Below are positions 16,334 to 25,416 of a DNA stretch of 64,000 bases, in pieces. The notes under the pieces are model-generated. The model saw only the letters and a list, made by a program, of their open reading frames with translations, made no database searches and had not been told where the DNA came from. Origin of the DNA: Planctomycetota bacterium (GTDB taxonomy: Bacteria > Planctomycetota > Phycisphaerae > UBA1845 > PWPN01). The DNA lies in contig JAKLEZ010000001.1 in NCBI GenBank assembly GCA_022711465.1, positions 248,001 through 312,000 on the forward strand, read 5' to 3'. Numbering within the stretch: the first letter of the stretch is position 1; every line of letters starts with the position of its first letter. The position numbers and the translations under genes were made by a program.

Positions 16334-17890
16334 TCACTGATCCACGGGGCTTGGCGGGGTTGCGGGCGGCTTGCGGGTGAGCAAGGCGACGGCCCGGTTC
16401 TCGGGGGTGAAGTACTGTTTGGCCACGCGTCGGACGTCGGCCGCCGTGACCGCCTGGAGTTTGGGGCCGGCCTGGTTGATCTCGCGCCAGTCGCCCTGTC
16501 CGTCGTAGTGGATGAGCTGCATGAAGATGGCGTAGTTATTGGCGAGCTTGCGGTACTCGCGTGCGGCGAACTGGTTTTTGACCTTCTGGAGTTCCTCGGC
16601 GGGCACGTCCTCGCGGGCGAGGTGATGGAGTACGGTGTAGACGGCCTGCTCGCATTCCGCCGGGGTGTGCGGCTCGCGGGCTTCAGCGCTGATGGCGAAG
16701 CCGCCGGCCCACTTGCGGCAGTCATCGGCGGCGGAGACGGAGGTGGCGATCTGGTTCTTGAGAACCAGGGCCTTGTGCAGGCGGCCGGTCCGCCCCTCGA
16801 GCAGGCCGCAGAGTACGGCCAGGGGGTAGGAGTCGCGGTGAGCGGAGGCGACGGTCTGCCAGGCGATCCAGACCTGGGGGTTGGCGTCGACCTGGGCGTT
16901 CATTCTTCGCTCGATCGGGTGGCGGGGATCTGCGGTGATCACCTCTGGCGGATCGATGCTGCCACGGGCGATCCGGCCGAAGTATCGCTCGGCCAGAGGG
17001 ATGACGACGTCGGGCTTGAGATCGCCGACGAGGACAAGGGTGATGTTCTGTGGTGCGTAGTAGATGGCGAAGAATTCGTCTGCCTGGGCCTTGGTGATGG
17101 CGGGCAGATCCGACGGCCAGCCCACGACGGGCCAGGCGTACGGATGGCCGCCCCAAGCCAGGGCCTCGAACGCCTCGCCGGCCTTGCCGAGCGGAGTGGA
17201 ATCGACGCCGAGGCGGCGTTCTTCCTGGACCACGTCGCGTTCGGAGTAGAACTCGCGGAAGACGTGGTTGAGCAGGCGGTCGGACTCCATCCACATCCAG
17301 AGTTCGAGTTTATTGGCCGGTACGGTGACGAAGTAAGCTGTCTGATCGTTCGATGTGAAGGCGTTGAGGTGGCTGCCGCCGGCCGCGGTGTATACCAGAT
17401 CGAACTCGTCCTTGACCATGTTGGCTCGCTGCCGGGTGATGAGCTCATCGAACTGCTTCTTCAGTTCGCGCCAACGGGGGGTGGCGTTCTCCGGTTTAAG
17501 GATGTCGTCGATTTCGCCACGGCGGAGGCCGGCCCGCATTCTGGTCTCCTCCTCGCGCATCTGGGCGCGAAGCACCTCCTGCCTAGCGATGATCTCCTGG
17601 TCCACGGCGTTGTTCCTGGTTCCGATCGTGGTACTGCCCTTGAACATCATATGCTCGAACAAGTGGGCAATACCTGTGATTCCCGGTCGCTCATTTGAGC
17701 TGCCGACGTGGGCGACCCACCCGCCGGCGATGGTGGGCTCGGTATGGCGTTCGACCATGAGCACGCGCATGCCGTTGGAGAGCGACTTCTCGACCACGGG
17801 CACTTCCTGAGCGTGGGATGGGCGACTGAAAGCGAGGATCAGAACCAAGCCGCTGACGGTACGCTTCGTGGTAAGGTGATTGCTGCGCAT
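16334..17890 (-). CDS. M16 family zinc peptidase, catalytic partner
   Basis: This 518-residue secreted protein has a cleavable signal peptide (SGLVLILAFSRPSHAQE). The inverted zinc motif HLFEH lies at residues 76-80, where the two histidines bind zinc and Glu79 is the base, followed by MMFKGS as in active M16B enzymes. Downstream are the expected NAFTSNDQTAYF, ESDRL and the second, inactive lobe with NITLVLVGDLKP. It should degrade peptides or small proteins in the periplasm together with the HxxEH-less protein encoded next in the operon. No good Shine-Dalgarno site precedes the ATG, so the start is slightly uncertain. Confidence 0.92.
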   Translation of the reverse strand: MRSNHLTTKRTVSGLVLILAFSRPSHAQEVPVVEKSLSNGMRVLMVERHTEPTIAGGWVAHVGSSNERPGITGIAHLFEHMMFKGSTTIGTRNNAVDQEIIARQEVLRAQMREEETRMRAGLRRGEIDDILKPENATPRWRELKKQFDELITRQRANMVKDEFDLVYTAAGGSHLNAFTSNDQTAYFVTVPANKLELWMWMESDRLLNHVFREFYSERDVVQEERRLGVDSTPLGKAGEAFEALAWGGHPYAWPVVGWPSDLPAITKAQADEFFAIYYAPQNITLVLVGDLKPDVVIPLAERYFGRIARGSIDPPEVITADPRHPIERRMNAQVDANPQVWIAWQTVASAHRDSYPLAVLCGLLEGRTGRLHKALVLKNQIATSVSAADDCRKWAGGFAISAEAREPHTPAECEQAVYTVLHHLAREDVPAEELQKVKNQFAAREYRKLANNYAIFMQLIHYDGQGDWREINQAGPKLQAVTAADVRRVAKQYFTPENRAVALLTRKPPATPPSPVDQ

Positions 17891-18186
17891 GGCTGCTAGG
17901 AGTAACTCTCTGCACCGGGACTGTCAACCCTGATATGGTCCGGGACAACATCGGGAAGTGAGCGTTGAGGGAGGAGTGGTCGACGCGGCCGGGCCTCGAG
18001 CCGAGGTTCATGAGGGGGGGGTGAAGGCCGGATAGTGGGTTTGATCCCGGTGCCGGACGGAGGCCGGCTACCCGCACCGCGGAGGGTGCAGGGGGCGGAG
18101 GTGGCTGCTTCCCCAGTTCGGTTTGCTGGTGTACAGTAGCCGCCGTCTCTTGCTTCTGCATGGTGTATCAAGGAAAGGAGTAACGG

Positions 18187-19311
18187 ATGCATCGGATCAC
18201 GTTTTGGCTCGGGGCTGTGATTGGAATGACGACCTGGCTGCTGCCGGCGGCAGTTCGGGTCTGCGCCGCCCCGCCGGATCAGGCCATCATTCGCACGGAT
18301 GTGCAGACCGGCTTTGCCAACGGCGGCTGGAACCTGGACCGCTACAGTGACCTACCCAGGCTGGACGCCAACAAGAGCATGCCCTTGGCCGACCTGAAGG
18401 GGCCGGGCGTCATCCGCCACATTCACATCACCCGCCATCAACCCAAGGATCTTGCCGCCCGGGGCGTGGTGCTCGAGATCTGGTTTGACGACGCCGAGGA
18501 GCCGGCGGTTCAGTGTCCGCTGGCCGACTTTTTCGGCGACGGGTGCAACGGGAGCGGCCGCGATTTCTCCTCCCTGTTCATCGAGTGCGCCCCGTGGAGC
18601 TACAACTGTTACTTCCAGATGCCATTCAAGTCCCGTGCCCGCGTGTTTCTCCGCAACGACACTGACAAGAACCTATCCAGTTACAGCTATCTCGAGTGGG
18701 AGAATCTGCCGGAATGGGATGAGCGGCTCGGCTACTTTCACGCCACCTACAGCCGGAGGTGTTTCCAGATGGCGACAACCACCGACCAGGTGTTCTTCGA
18801 GACCGAGGGTTCGGGGCACATCATTGGCCGCCAGTTCAGCGTGGTGACGGACGAGCCGGTTTTCGAGCGTTTTTCGGCGGTCATGGAAGCCAACAACGAG
18901 GTAGACATTGACGGCCAGCCGCGTCGGGTGGACTATCTGGGCAGCGAAGACTCGTTCACCTTCAGCTGGGGTTTTCAGCAGCCGTTCACCGGTCTGCGGG
19001 CGGGCATGACGCTGGTCAAAGGCGATCTGCCCTGCATGCTTTCGATATACCGCTTCCACGATCATCAGCCGATCCGCTTCGGCAAGTCGCTCCGCTGGCA
19101 CCTGAACTGGAGCCAGGAGAAGCAGATGTCTGGCAACAAGAAGTTTGGCCCGAAGTGGGAAGAAGCCATTGCGAAGGGTGGCGGTTGGGTCGACTACGCC
19201 ACGGTCTACTACTGGTATCAGAACTCGCCTGGCGGCTACAAGCACCAGCCCTTGCCGGCGGTGGCCGAGCGAGCCAAGCTCATCGCCAAGCCTGACCGCG
19301 CGGGGCCGTGA
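18187..19311 (+). CDS. DUF2961 (GH172-like) secreted protein, short form
   Basis: This 374-residue protein has a signal peptide (MHRITFWLGAVIGMTTWL...) and a preceding AAGGAG at ideal spacing. It is a member of the DUF2961 family: GPGVIRHIHITR, VLEIWFDDAEEPAVQCPLADFFGDGCN, YNCYFQMPFKSRARVFLRN, FFETEGSGHIIGRQFSV. Characterised members of this family (GH172) act on fructofuranosyl or D-arabinofuranosyl linkages. At the position where the longer protein at 53212-54843 has WGTGTEDYF, this one has YLGSEDSF, so the conserved acidic pair is kept while the surrounding loop differs. It is probably periplasmic or extracellular. Substrate is unknown. It is shorter than its sister, lacking the C-terminal beta-sandwich. 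Confidence 0.85.
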   Translation: MHRITFWLGAVIGMTTWLLPAAVRVCAAPPDQAIIRTDVQTGFANGGWNLDRYSDLPRLDANKSMPLADLKGPGVIRHIHITRHQPKDLAARGVVLEIWFDDAEEPAVQCPLADFFGDGCNGSGRDFSSLFIECAPWSYNCYFQMPFKSRARVFLRNDTDKNLSSYSYLEWENLPEWDERLGYFHATYSRRCFQMATTTDQVFFETEGSGHIIGRQFSVVTDEPVFERFSAVMEANNEVDIDGQPRRVDYLGSEDSFTFSWGFQQPFTGLRAGMTLVKGDLPCMLSIYRFHDHQPIRFGKSLRWHLNWSQEKQMSGNKKFGPKWEEAIAKGGGWVDYATVYYWYQNSPGGYKHQPLPAVAERAKLIAKPDRAGP

Positions 19312-19496
19312 AACCCGGTCTGGGGGCGGGCGGCAGCGATGGAGGGAACGAAGAGGGATGCTGGTCGAAGCTGCGGTAGGGCCATTCCCATCCGTCTCTC
19401 TTTGGGCAACCGGTGTTCGCGGCGTTGAACAACCTGTCCAGCGCGAGGCTGGGCATTGTATCGGCTCGGCCGGCGAAAGGCACTTGGCGGTGGATG

Positions 19497-20417
19497 TTAT
19501 GGCCGGCATTCGGGGGCGGCCAAGGACTCGCCGCTGAAGCAGCGTTGGAGCAGGCCGAAGTCGGACTGATCGACATCGCCGTCGCTGTCGAGGTCGGCGA
19601 TCCGGCAGCACGGGTTCGTCCAGGGCAGATCCGGGCCGGTGAAGCAGGCGGCCAGGGAGTCGACGTCGGAGCGGGCAACGCGGCGGTCGAAATCGAGATC
19701 TGCGGGGGGACGATCCATGGCCATCCGGGCGCCCAGGTCATTTAGTGCAAGGCAGTCGAGGCAGTCGTCAAGGCCGTTGTTGAATACCAGCCAGATTGGA
19801 TCGGACTTGATCGTGTCCGCGGCGAGGGTGACTTCGATCTGGATGAGGTAGATGCCGCTGGTCGCCTGAAGGCCGTCCTGGCTGGCGGGCACGGCATTCC
19901 CATCTGCCCCCAACAAGAAGAAGCTGACATGCTGGTGGATCTCGCCGTCGCTGGTCACGGTCGCGAAGTTGAAGCCGGCCACGAAGCCTGTTCCGGTTCC
20001 GGCGTAGCGGTTCTGGAAGCCGAATTTGATGCGGAGCCGCTCCTGGTTGACTACGGGTCCGAAGTGGGCCGGTCCCGTCCCGTCCCAATAGAGCAGGTCG
20101 GACAGGATATTGAATCCCACTTGGGTGCCCGGAGGCAAGCCGCTGCCGGCCACGGCTCCGAAACCGGGCTTGTCGGTGAAGAACGGGTCCAGGGCGTTGA
20201 CCTGGAAGGCGCTGCTCCAGAGTCGCGTGCCAGTATCCAACAGCAAGGCGTTTTCGGGATGATCCAGGTGGTAGACGCCGGTCTGGAGGTGGCCGTTGTG
20301 GGCCTGGATTCCGATGTCCCGGTGCCCCTGAGGCCCGCAGGCCCGGCTTTCGGCTTGCAGGACGAGTGCCCCGAGAACCGTGCGAACCGCTGCGGCGACT
20401 ATCGCGTTCCGGTTCAT
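19497..20417 (-). CDS. Secreted protein with C-terminal dockerin-like calcium domain
   Basis: This 306-residue protein has a possible N-terminal export signal. Its core of roughly 190 residues is shared with the product of the gene just upstream (IHQHVSFFLLGADGNAVP, SGIYLIQIEV, IWLVFNNG). At the C-terminus are two EF-hand-like loops, DLDFDRRVARSDV and DLDSDGDVDQSDF, separated by a Cys-containing linker, the dockerin-type module common on secreted planctomycete proteins. The core is unidentified; paired histidines (HQH) could bind metal. The start overlaps the stop of the upstream gene by four bases (ATGA), so the two are translationally coupled. Third gene of the pseudopilin operon at 19497-22022. 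Confidence 0.8.
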   Translation of the reverse strand: MNRNAIVAAAVRTVLGALVLQAESRACGPQGHRDIGIQAHNGHLQTGVYHLDHPENALLLDTGTRLWSSAFQVNALDPFFTDKPGFGAVAGSGLPPGTQVGFNILSDLLYWDGTGPAHFGPVVNQERLRIKFGFQNRYAGTGTGFVAGFNFATVTSDGEIHQHVSFFLLGADGNAVPASQDGLQATSGIYLIQIEVTLAADTIKSDPIWLVFNNGLDDCLDCLALNDLGARMAMDRPPADLDFDRRVARSDVDSLAACFTGPDLPWTNPCCRIADLDSDGDVDQSDFGLLQRCFSGESLAAPECRP

Positions 20418-21145
20418 TTTCGCCCCCTAGGTCGGCAGACCAGGCAGAGCGCGGCCCCGACCGCCAAGGCGTTCGCGGGTTCCGGCGCCAGGTGCCGAGC
20501 CGCCCAGTCGAGGGCCAGGTCGTGGTTCTCCTCGGCGTCGCCGTTGTTCAACACGATCCAGAACGGCTCAGAGGGCGACACGCCCTGGAGGGAGGTATGC
20601 AGTTGCACGGTCAGCAGGTAGATACCTGCGGTCGGCTGGACTCCGTCGTTGGGAATGGGATTGCCGTCGGCGCCAAGGAGCTCGAAGGTGAGATGCTGGT
20701 GGAGGCCGCCGTCGGGGTCGATGATTGCGAAGAAGTAGCCGCTGACCGGGCCGTCTGCGACGGTCACCGACTGCGAGCCCCGGCTGATCTGGAGGGACTC
20801 GCCGGCCGGGACCGTCCCGAACCCCGCGCCCGTCCAGCCCTTCAGGCCGTCGAGAAGTGTGAATCCGACGAACTCGCCTGCCCCCTCCGGGAAAGCACCG
20901 GGTTCAGCCAGGAAGCCGGGATCCTCGGTCATGAAGGGCTGATCGGGATCGTCCGCGCCCAGTTCCGCACCGAAGACTCGATGGTGATCAGCGGTCGGCA
21001 CGACCTGGCCGCCCAGGAGCTGAGCCGTGCCGATCATTACTTTGCCGTCGGCCACATACGGTCTCGCGTCCAGGTGAGCGCCCCGCGTGACGCTGCAAGC
21101 CGCCGCGAGGGCGAGACCGCAAGCGATAAGGCCTGTGTAGCGCAT
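20414..21145 (-). CDS. Secreted PEP-CTERM-type protein, paralogue of the next gene
   Basis: This 243-residue protein has a signal peptide (MRYTGLIACGLALAAACS). A central domain is shared with the dockerin protein encoded immediately downstream: GGLHQHLTFELLGADGNPIP, AGIYLLTVQLH, FWIVLNNGDAEENHD. It ends in APEPANALAVGAALCLVCRPRGRK, a PEP motif, a hydrophobic span and a basic tail, which is the PEP-CTERM sorting signal processed by exosortase. The ATG at 21145 was chosen because AGGGAG lies upstream and the signal peptide then starts correctly; the frame is open further. The function of the core is unknown. It lies 85 bp after the pseudopilin gene. Confidence 0.82.
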   Translation of the reverse strand: MRYTGLIACGLALAAACSVTRGAHLDARPYVADGKVMIGTAQLLGGQVVPTADHHRVFGAELGADDPDQPFMTEDPGFLAEPGAFPEGAGEFVGFTLLDGLKGWTGAGFGTVPAGESLQISRGSQSVTVADGPVSGYFFAIIDPDGGLHQHLTFELLGADGNPIPNDGVQPTAGIYLLTVQLHTSLQGVSPSEPFWIVLNNGDAEENHDLALDWAARHLAPEPANALAVGAALCLVCRPRGRK

Positions 21146-21230
21146 TCGAGTATTCTCCCTGTCATGTCTGACCAACAGAATGTTCTGACGCAACCGGATC
21201 GATCGATACCCAACGAAGGTCGATCCTGGG

Positions 21231-22022
21231 TCACCGATTCTGGTAGTTAATCCGCAAGCCGGGATCGAACTTATTCCGTTCCATATCTCGATACACTTTC
21301 TGGAACTGCAGGCTCTCGGCGTGCCCGTCGAGGAATCCGTAGTTGGAGACCGATTCCCTGGACCACTTGGGTCCGCCGTGGGCCTGGATCTCGATTTGAG
21401 TCGCCGCCATGACCGGGGGATCGCTGGCATCGGCCCACTTCTCCACGTGCGGATGGTCGGAGGCGGCCAGGCACTCGCCGGCGTGGTAGTATGAGTTAGT
21501 GGGATCGCACTCCTCCACCATGTAGAGGAAGTGGACGATGGATGAGGGAGCGGGAATCTTCTCGATCCGTTCCCAGGTCACGTGCCGTCCGGTCAGATCG
21601 GGTACCGTATCCGCATCGAGGAAGTTGTTCACCCCGTAGCTGGTTCGGCGGAACGGAAAGCCGCGTTTGCCGTCCACCGGAATTCCCTGTCCGCCCTCCG
21701 TTTCCGGCCAGTGGGGACTCTGATCCACGGGGGATCGAGCCGCGAGCCGGTCTTTGTAGATCTGTTGGAGGCTCCTGATCCAGGCGACCTCGCTCTTGTC
21801 GTCATGGACGCCGTGCATAAGCCCCACGCGGATCAGATATCCGTTGTTGGCCGTCATGTACAGCCAGTGGGCGGTTTCCATGCCCTTGATGTTGCTCAGG
21901 CACAGCGTCCGCTTGGCGGATTGCCGGGCCTTGGTCAGGGAAGGCAGTAGGATGGCCAGGAGCAGGGCGATGATCGCCACCACCACCAGCACCTCGATCA
22001 AGGTAAAGCCTTGTCGCCGCAT
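21231..22022 (-). CDS. Type II secretion-like pseudopilin (prepilin-type N-terminus)
   Basis: This 263-residue protein starts [29 protein letters not shown]. It has a short basic leader, the prepilin peptidase site G-FTLIE with Glu at +5, and the hydrophobic helix. The remainder is a globular domain with [40 protein letters not shown]. The late FLDGHAE phrase resembles the DGH motif typical of the many pseudopilin-like proteins of planctomycetes. It would be cleaved by prepilin peptidase and assembled or anchored in the inner membrane. It is first in an operon with two secreted paralogues. Length and motif fit; the exact role of these expanded pseudopilins is not established. Confidence 0.9.
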   Translation of the reverse strand: MRRQGFTLIEVLVVVAIIALLLAILLPSLTKARQSAKRTLCLSNIKGMETAHWLYMTANNGYLIRVGLMHGVHDDKSEVAWIRSLQQIYKDRLAARSPVDQSPHWPETEGGQGIPVDGKRGFPFRRTSYGVNNFLDADTVPDLTGRHVTWERIEKIPAPSSIVHFLYMVEECDPTNSYYHAGECLAASDHPHVEKWADASDPPVMAATQIEIQAHGGPKWSRESVSNYGFLDGHAESLQFQKVYRDMERNKFDPGLRINYQNR

Positions 22023-22215
22023 GGGGCGGGCCTCCTGTGGCCTGAACCGCGCCGCACGGCCTCCGGCCGGGGTGCGGGTTCATGGCTCTGGTGACCGTGT
22101 TGGCAGCCGGAACGGCCGGTTGTTCGGCTTCAGGCTTGCAGCCGTGAAGGCGGGGTGACCGGTCTTCCGGTGGCATGGCCGCTGTGGACGGTTTGTTCGG
22201 GAGGGTTCTGGGGAA

Positions 22216-22500
22216 TCAGCGGGCGGGAGGCGCCCGGGACGCGATGGGGCGGGCAGGATCGGGGGCAGCGAACCGCTCGGTGACCGGCCGGGGCTCATTC
22301 TGGCGCAGTGGTGCATGAAATGCCACCCCCGCCTCGTTCTGGGGAGCCGAGGCCTTGTTGCCCTGCAGGGCCTGGCAGACCGTGCAGGAGCCTTGGTCGT
22401 GGCCGTCGTGCTCGTAGGCCAGGTGGAGCGCGAGCATCAGTCCGCTGGTCGCACCCAGCCAGCAACACAAGGTTCCGATGGCAAGCCCGCGCCGCGTCAT
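22216..22500 (-). CDS. Small exported or membrane protein with HxxxxH...CxxC motif
   Basis: This 94-residue protein has a hydrophobic N-terminal segment (LAIGTLCCWLGATSGLMLALHL). A putative metal-binding patch follows immediately, AYEHDGHDQGSCTVCQAL, and then a Pro/Ala-rich polar tail. A His cluster followed by a CxxC just after a single membrane helix resembles the small DUF2946-type copper-related proteins, but I cannot confirm family membership. GAGGG lies about 5 bases before the ATG. Directly upstream is a TAATAC-GAA-GTACTA element similar to BlaI/MecI/CopY-type operators. That would make regulated expression plausible. It is followed at distance by a separate SGNH hydrolase gene transcribed in the same direction. 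Confidence 0.65.
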   Translation of the reverse strand: MTRRGLAIGTLCCWLGATSGLMLALHLAYEHDGHDQGSCTVCQALQGNKASAPQNEAGVAFHAPLRQNEPRPVTERFAAPDPARPIASRAPPAR

Positions 22501-22510
22501 GCCGCCCTCG

Positions 22511-22525
22511 TAATACGAAGTACTA
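22511..22525 (-). promoter_or_regulatory. Candidate BlaI/CopY-type operator
   Basis: The 15-bp imperfect inverted repeat TAATAC-GAA-GTACTA lies 11-25 bases before the ATG of the small HxxxxH/CxxC protein gene, overlapping the expected minus-10 region. Its half-sites resemble those of MecI/BlaI operators (TACTACATATGTAGTA), though with a 3-base rather than 4-base centre. The assignment is by resemblance only. Confidence 0.4.
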
Positions 22526-22685
22526 CCGGGCCAGTCTAATGGACGCGTCCGCGGCTGTCAAGCGGTCGAGGGAGGGGGCCGGGGGCTTGCCGGGGCGATC
22601 TCGTGGGGCTGCCGGAGTGTCGGCGGGGTGGTCGCGGGGAGGCTTGGCTGCGGTTCCACCGCGGCGAGTAGTGCAGGGGGTCGGA

Positions 22686-23495
22686 TTACAGCTTGAGGCC
22701 GTGGGCCTTGGCCGCATCGTGGAGGGTAGCGGCCATGATCTCGTAGCCTGCGTAGTGGGGGTGCAGGCCGTCGCGGGCGAGGGTTTTGAGCAGGGCGCCG
22801 TTCGGGTCGCGCATTCTGTTCCAGTAGTCCACGTAGACGCACCCCTTGGCGGCGGCCGTGGCCTTGATTTGCTCGTTGATTTGCGGCAGCAGGCGAGCCT
22901 TGCCTGGATGGTCGCGGGTATCCGGGTTCGTGGGCACGATCGAGCAGACGAGGACGTTCACCCCAGCCCCCCGGGCCTTGTCCAACATCGACTCGACCGC
23001 CCTGACCACGGTCTGGACGATTTCCTGGTCGCTCTTTTTCGCCTCCAGCATGCGGGCTACATCGTTGGTGCCGGCCAAGATGACGACGTTTCGTGGGCGG
23101 AGCTGAATCACATCCGCATCGAACCGCCTGTCCATGTTGACCGCGAGATCGCCGCTGATGCCCCGGTTCAGAATGACGCCGCTGCTCGGCCGGAAGTAAG
23201 CGGCCAGTTCCCAGAACTCGGTGATCGAGTCGCCCATGAACACCGTGCCGACGGCGATGTCCTGGCGGATGATTTCCTCGTTCCAGAAATCGAAGAACGC
23301 GCGGCGTGTATCGGCCGCCGCGCGCTTATCGGCGGTTCCGAACTTACCCGGCTTGGTGAGTTGCTCCTTCTGCGGGGTTGTTCTTCCCGCGTGGGGGAGG
23401 GCCTGCGGGCCTGCACACCCGGCCAATGAGGCCCAGGTCACCAGAGCCAGGACGGTCGACGCCCACACGATGGTGTTTGAAGGGCTGCGGCGCAT
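22686..23495 (-). CDS. SGNH/GDSL hydrolase lipoprotein
   Basis: This 269-residue protein begins with a lipoprotein signal (lipobox SLAGC, Cys27). All SGNH blocks are present: FMGDSITEFW (block I, nucleophile Ser90), NRGISGD (block II, Gly), LAGTND (block III, Asn), and DGLHPHYAGYE (block V, Asp and His). The sequence is closest in style to the platelet-activating-factor acetylhydrolase-like and acylhydrolase group, which remove acetyl or acyl groups from sugars or lipids. It probably faces the periplasm, attached to a membrane. With the polysaccharide-active genes in this window, a carbohydrate esterase role is reasonable but unproven. Confidence 0.9.
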   Translation of the reverse strand: MRRSPSNTIVWASTVLALVTWASLAGCAGPQALPHAGRTTPQKEQLTKPGKFGTADKRAAADTRRAFFDFWNEEIIRQDIAVGTVFMGDSITEFWELAAYFRPSSGVILNRGISGDLAVNMDRRFDADVIQLRPRNVVILAGTNDVARMLEAKKSDQEIVQTVVRAVESMLDKARGAGVNVLVCSIVPTNPDTRDHPGKARLLPQINEQIKATAAAKGCVYVDYWNRMRDPNGALLKTLARDGLHPHYAGYEIMAATLHDAAKAHGLKL

Positions 23496-23600
23496 GTGCT
23501 TCTCCTCGAGTCAGCGATGATGTCGGCACTGTAGCCTCAAGGCCTGTGGCGAGCAAGGGCACGGCCATGAACGGAGCCTCCTCACTGGCTCCATGTTTGT

Positions 23601-24512
23601 TCAATCGGGTTTGGCGCTTTTCGAACCGATCGAGGCTCTGGCGATATCCTCGGCGGTGCGGTAGCTCGCCTGCCGGTAGCGCTCGTGAGGTGTCACGCAG
23701 TGCACGATACTGATGCTGGTGACGGCGAGGGCTGCCAAGGTAAGGAGTCCTGCGATCAACGCGCCGACGGCGTACCGGCCGGCCAGCCGGTCTGACTCAA
23801 CGAACATGGCGCCGCCGAGCAGGTACAGGGTCACGGTGAGGAGGACGATGGCGCCGACGCACTTGACGACCACGAGGGGAGGCATGGGCAGAAGGTGTCC
23901 GCCCTCGGGCCGGAAGATGCAGCGGGGGCAGCGCGGGCGGCCGTTGAGCCCGATCATCACCTCGCCGAACTCCCCGCAGGCGGAGCATTCGCCGACGCTG
24001 CGGCCCTGGTGAACGGCCCGTGCCGAGCGCATGAGGATGCGGTAGGCGTTTGAGATCAGGACGAACCGCCGGCGGGCATCTTCGTCCCCGCGGTGTTTGT
24101 CCGGGTGCATTCTCAGCGCCAGGCGCCGGTAGGCGTGTTTCACGTCCTCGACGGCGACGGGGTCTCGCAGGCCGAGGAGGGTCATGCAATCGCGGGCCGA
24201 CATCCGTCGAGCGACGCATGACAGGCAGGATGGTCGTCGGTCGTGATCGAGGACGACCTCGCCCACCTGGCCGCACCGCCCGCATTCACCCAGCCGCCAC
24301 CCCGGGTCGATCCGGCGAGACTGTCGCATGAGGGTTCGATAGGCGCTGGCCAGGATGATGAAGTGGCGGCGGGCCTGGTCGTCGCCTGGATGACGATCAG
24401 GGTGCATCCGCCGGGCCAATGTTCGATATGCCCGACGGATGTCATCTGCCGACGCCGGCGCGGTCAGTTCCAGCAGCCTCATGCAGTCTGAGGTAGTGCG
24501 GGCAACAACCAA
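23601..24512 (-). CDS. Membrane protein with two J-domains, each followed by a zinc ribbon
   Basis: This protein of about 303 residues is built as two similar halves. Each half has a J-domain (DCMRLLELTAPASADDIRRAY..., HPD at about 37-39; DCMTLLGLRDPVAVEDVKHAY..., HPD at about 136-138). Each is followed by a four-cysteine ribbon (CGRC...CLSC at about 77-99; CSAC...CPRC at about 176-198). Two transmembrane helices come next, near 213-236 and 245-272, then a short tail. J-domains stimulate the ATPase of Hsp70/DnaK, so the protein could recruit DnaK to the inner membrane. I chose a TTG at 24512 because GGAG lies about 8 bases upstream and homology between halves starts near it. A GTG at 24542 and an ATG at 24482 are alternatives. 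The arrangement is unusual. Confidence 0.8.
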   Translation of the reverse strand: MVVARTTSDCMRLLELTAPASADDIRRAYRTLARRMHPDRHPGDDQARRHFIILASAYRTLMRQSRRIDPGWRLGECGRCGQVGEVVLDHDRRPSCLSCVARRMSARDCMTLLGLRDPVAVEDVKHAYRRLALRMHPDKHRGDEDARRRFVLISNAYRILMRSARAVHQGRSVGECSACGEFGEVMIGLNGRPRCPRCIFRPEGGHLLPMPPLVVVKCVGAIVLLTVTLYLLGGAMFVESDRLAGRYAVGALIAGLLTLAALAVTSISIVHCVTPHERYRQASYRTAEDIARASIGSKSAKPD

Positions 24513-24623
24513 TGAACAGGCTCCAGCTCCCCTCCCCAGCACACCGGAGCGAGGCAGAGGAGGTCAGGGCCTATTGTAATCTGACCGCTGGGATGGTGAC
24601 AACGCCGGCCGCCAGCCGTTCGC

Positions 24624-25301
24624 TCAGCTCTCCTCCTGGTATTCGTAGAAGAGCCGTGCGACCTCGGCGGCCAGGGACTCGGCCATGACTTGCTGGGCTT
24701 CCTTGACGGTCTTGCATTGGCGGATATCGTGGGGGGAGACCTTGACCTCGACGATTTTGCCCTCGGTGGTCGTCGGCCAGAGGCGTACGTCGTCCCGTCG
24801 CTCGGCCTGGGCGTTGACGATCTTGACGGACGCGCCGAAGTAGGCGGGCGTTCCCGACCACTCCAGCTCGTCGGGGAGGGAATACCGGCTGATGTTCAGC
24901 CAGATCACGATATCGGCCTTGACCAGCCGGCCGACCTCGCGGGCCCCGCGCTTGTCGAAATTCGGCTCGCTCTGGCGTACCTTGGCGAGTTCCTCGTTGG
25001 TCGTCACCCGGTCCACCAAGTCCTGCTCGCGAAGCTCCTGGGCCAAGGCGTCGACGAGCAGGTCGCAGATCTGCCGCGGTTGAGCCAAGTCTCGATCGTC
25101 GTCCACCAGGATGAGCACAGGCTTCCTGGGCAGCTCGTAGCTGACCGCCTTTTTGGGAGGCTTGACCACTCCGAGCGTGTACCAGAATGCTCCTGCCTGC
25201 TGGCCCGCGCAGCCGGCGGCCGCCAGGAGACCGGCCACCATGGGCAGCAGCAGGATGCGACAGATCGAGCCAGGGGGGCAACGTGATGATGATCTGGGCA
25301 T
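24624..25301 (-). CDS. Lipoprotein of unknown function, CsgG/LpoB-like fold suspected
   Basis: This protein of about 225 residues has a lipoprotein signal (LLAAAGCAGQ). After it: RKPVLILVDDDRDLAQPRQICDLLVDALAQEL, VDRVTTNEELAKVR, REVGRLVKADIVIWLNISRYSL, and a C-terminal helix ending VARLFYEYQEES. The order (strand with a name-like line, long helix, factor with an ADxVI strand) resembles the nucleotide-binding-like domain of CsgG, TolB-N and LpoB proteins, but this is by eye. It is a sister of the gene directly upstream (25417-26073), with matching segments throughout. The ATG at 25301 has a GAGGAT/AAGG region before it; the frame is open further upstream without a signal peptide. Confidence 0.65.
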   Translation of the reverse strand: MPRSSSRCPPGSICRILLLPMVAGLLAAAGCAGQQAGAFWYTLGVVKPPKKAVSYELPRKPVLILVDDDRDLAQPRQICDLLVDALAQELREQDLVDRVTTNEELAKVRQSEPNFDKRGAREVGRLVKADIVIWLNISRYSLPDELEWSGTPAYFGASVKIVNAQAERRDDVRLWPTTTEGKIVEVKVSPHDIRQCKTVKEAQQVMAESLAAEVARLFYEYQEES

Positions 25302-25416
25302 GCCTTGATCCTCGGTGACGTACGACGGCAGCGAGTACCGGGAGGGGGTTGCTCTGCTCTGCTTGCCTGAAGACGGGCCACGCTGCACGTCAAACACAGG
25401 ATCACCCTCGCTCGGC

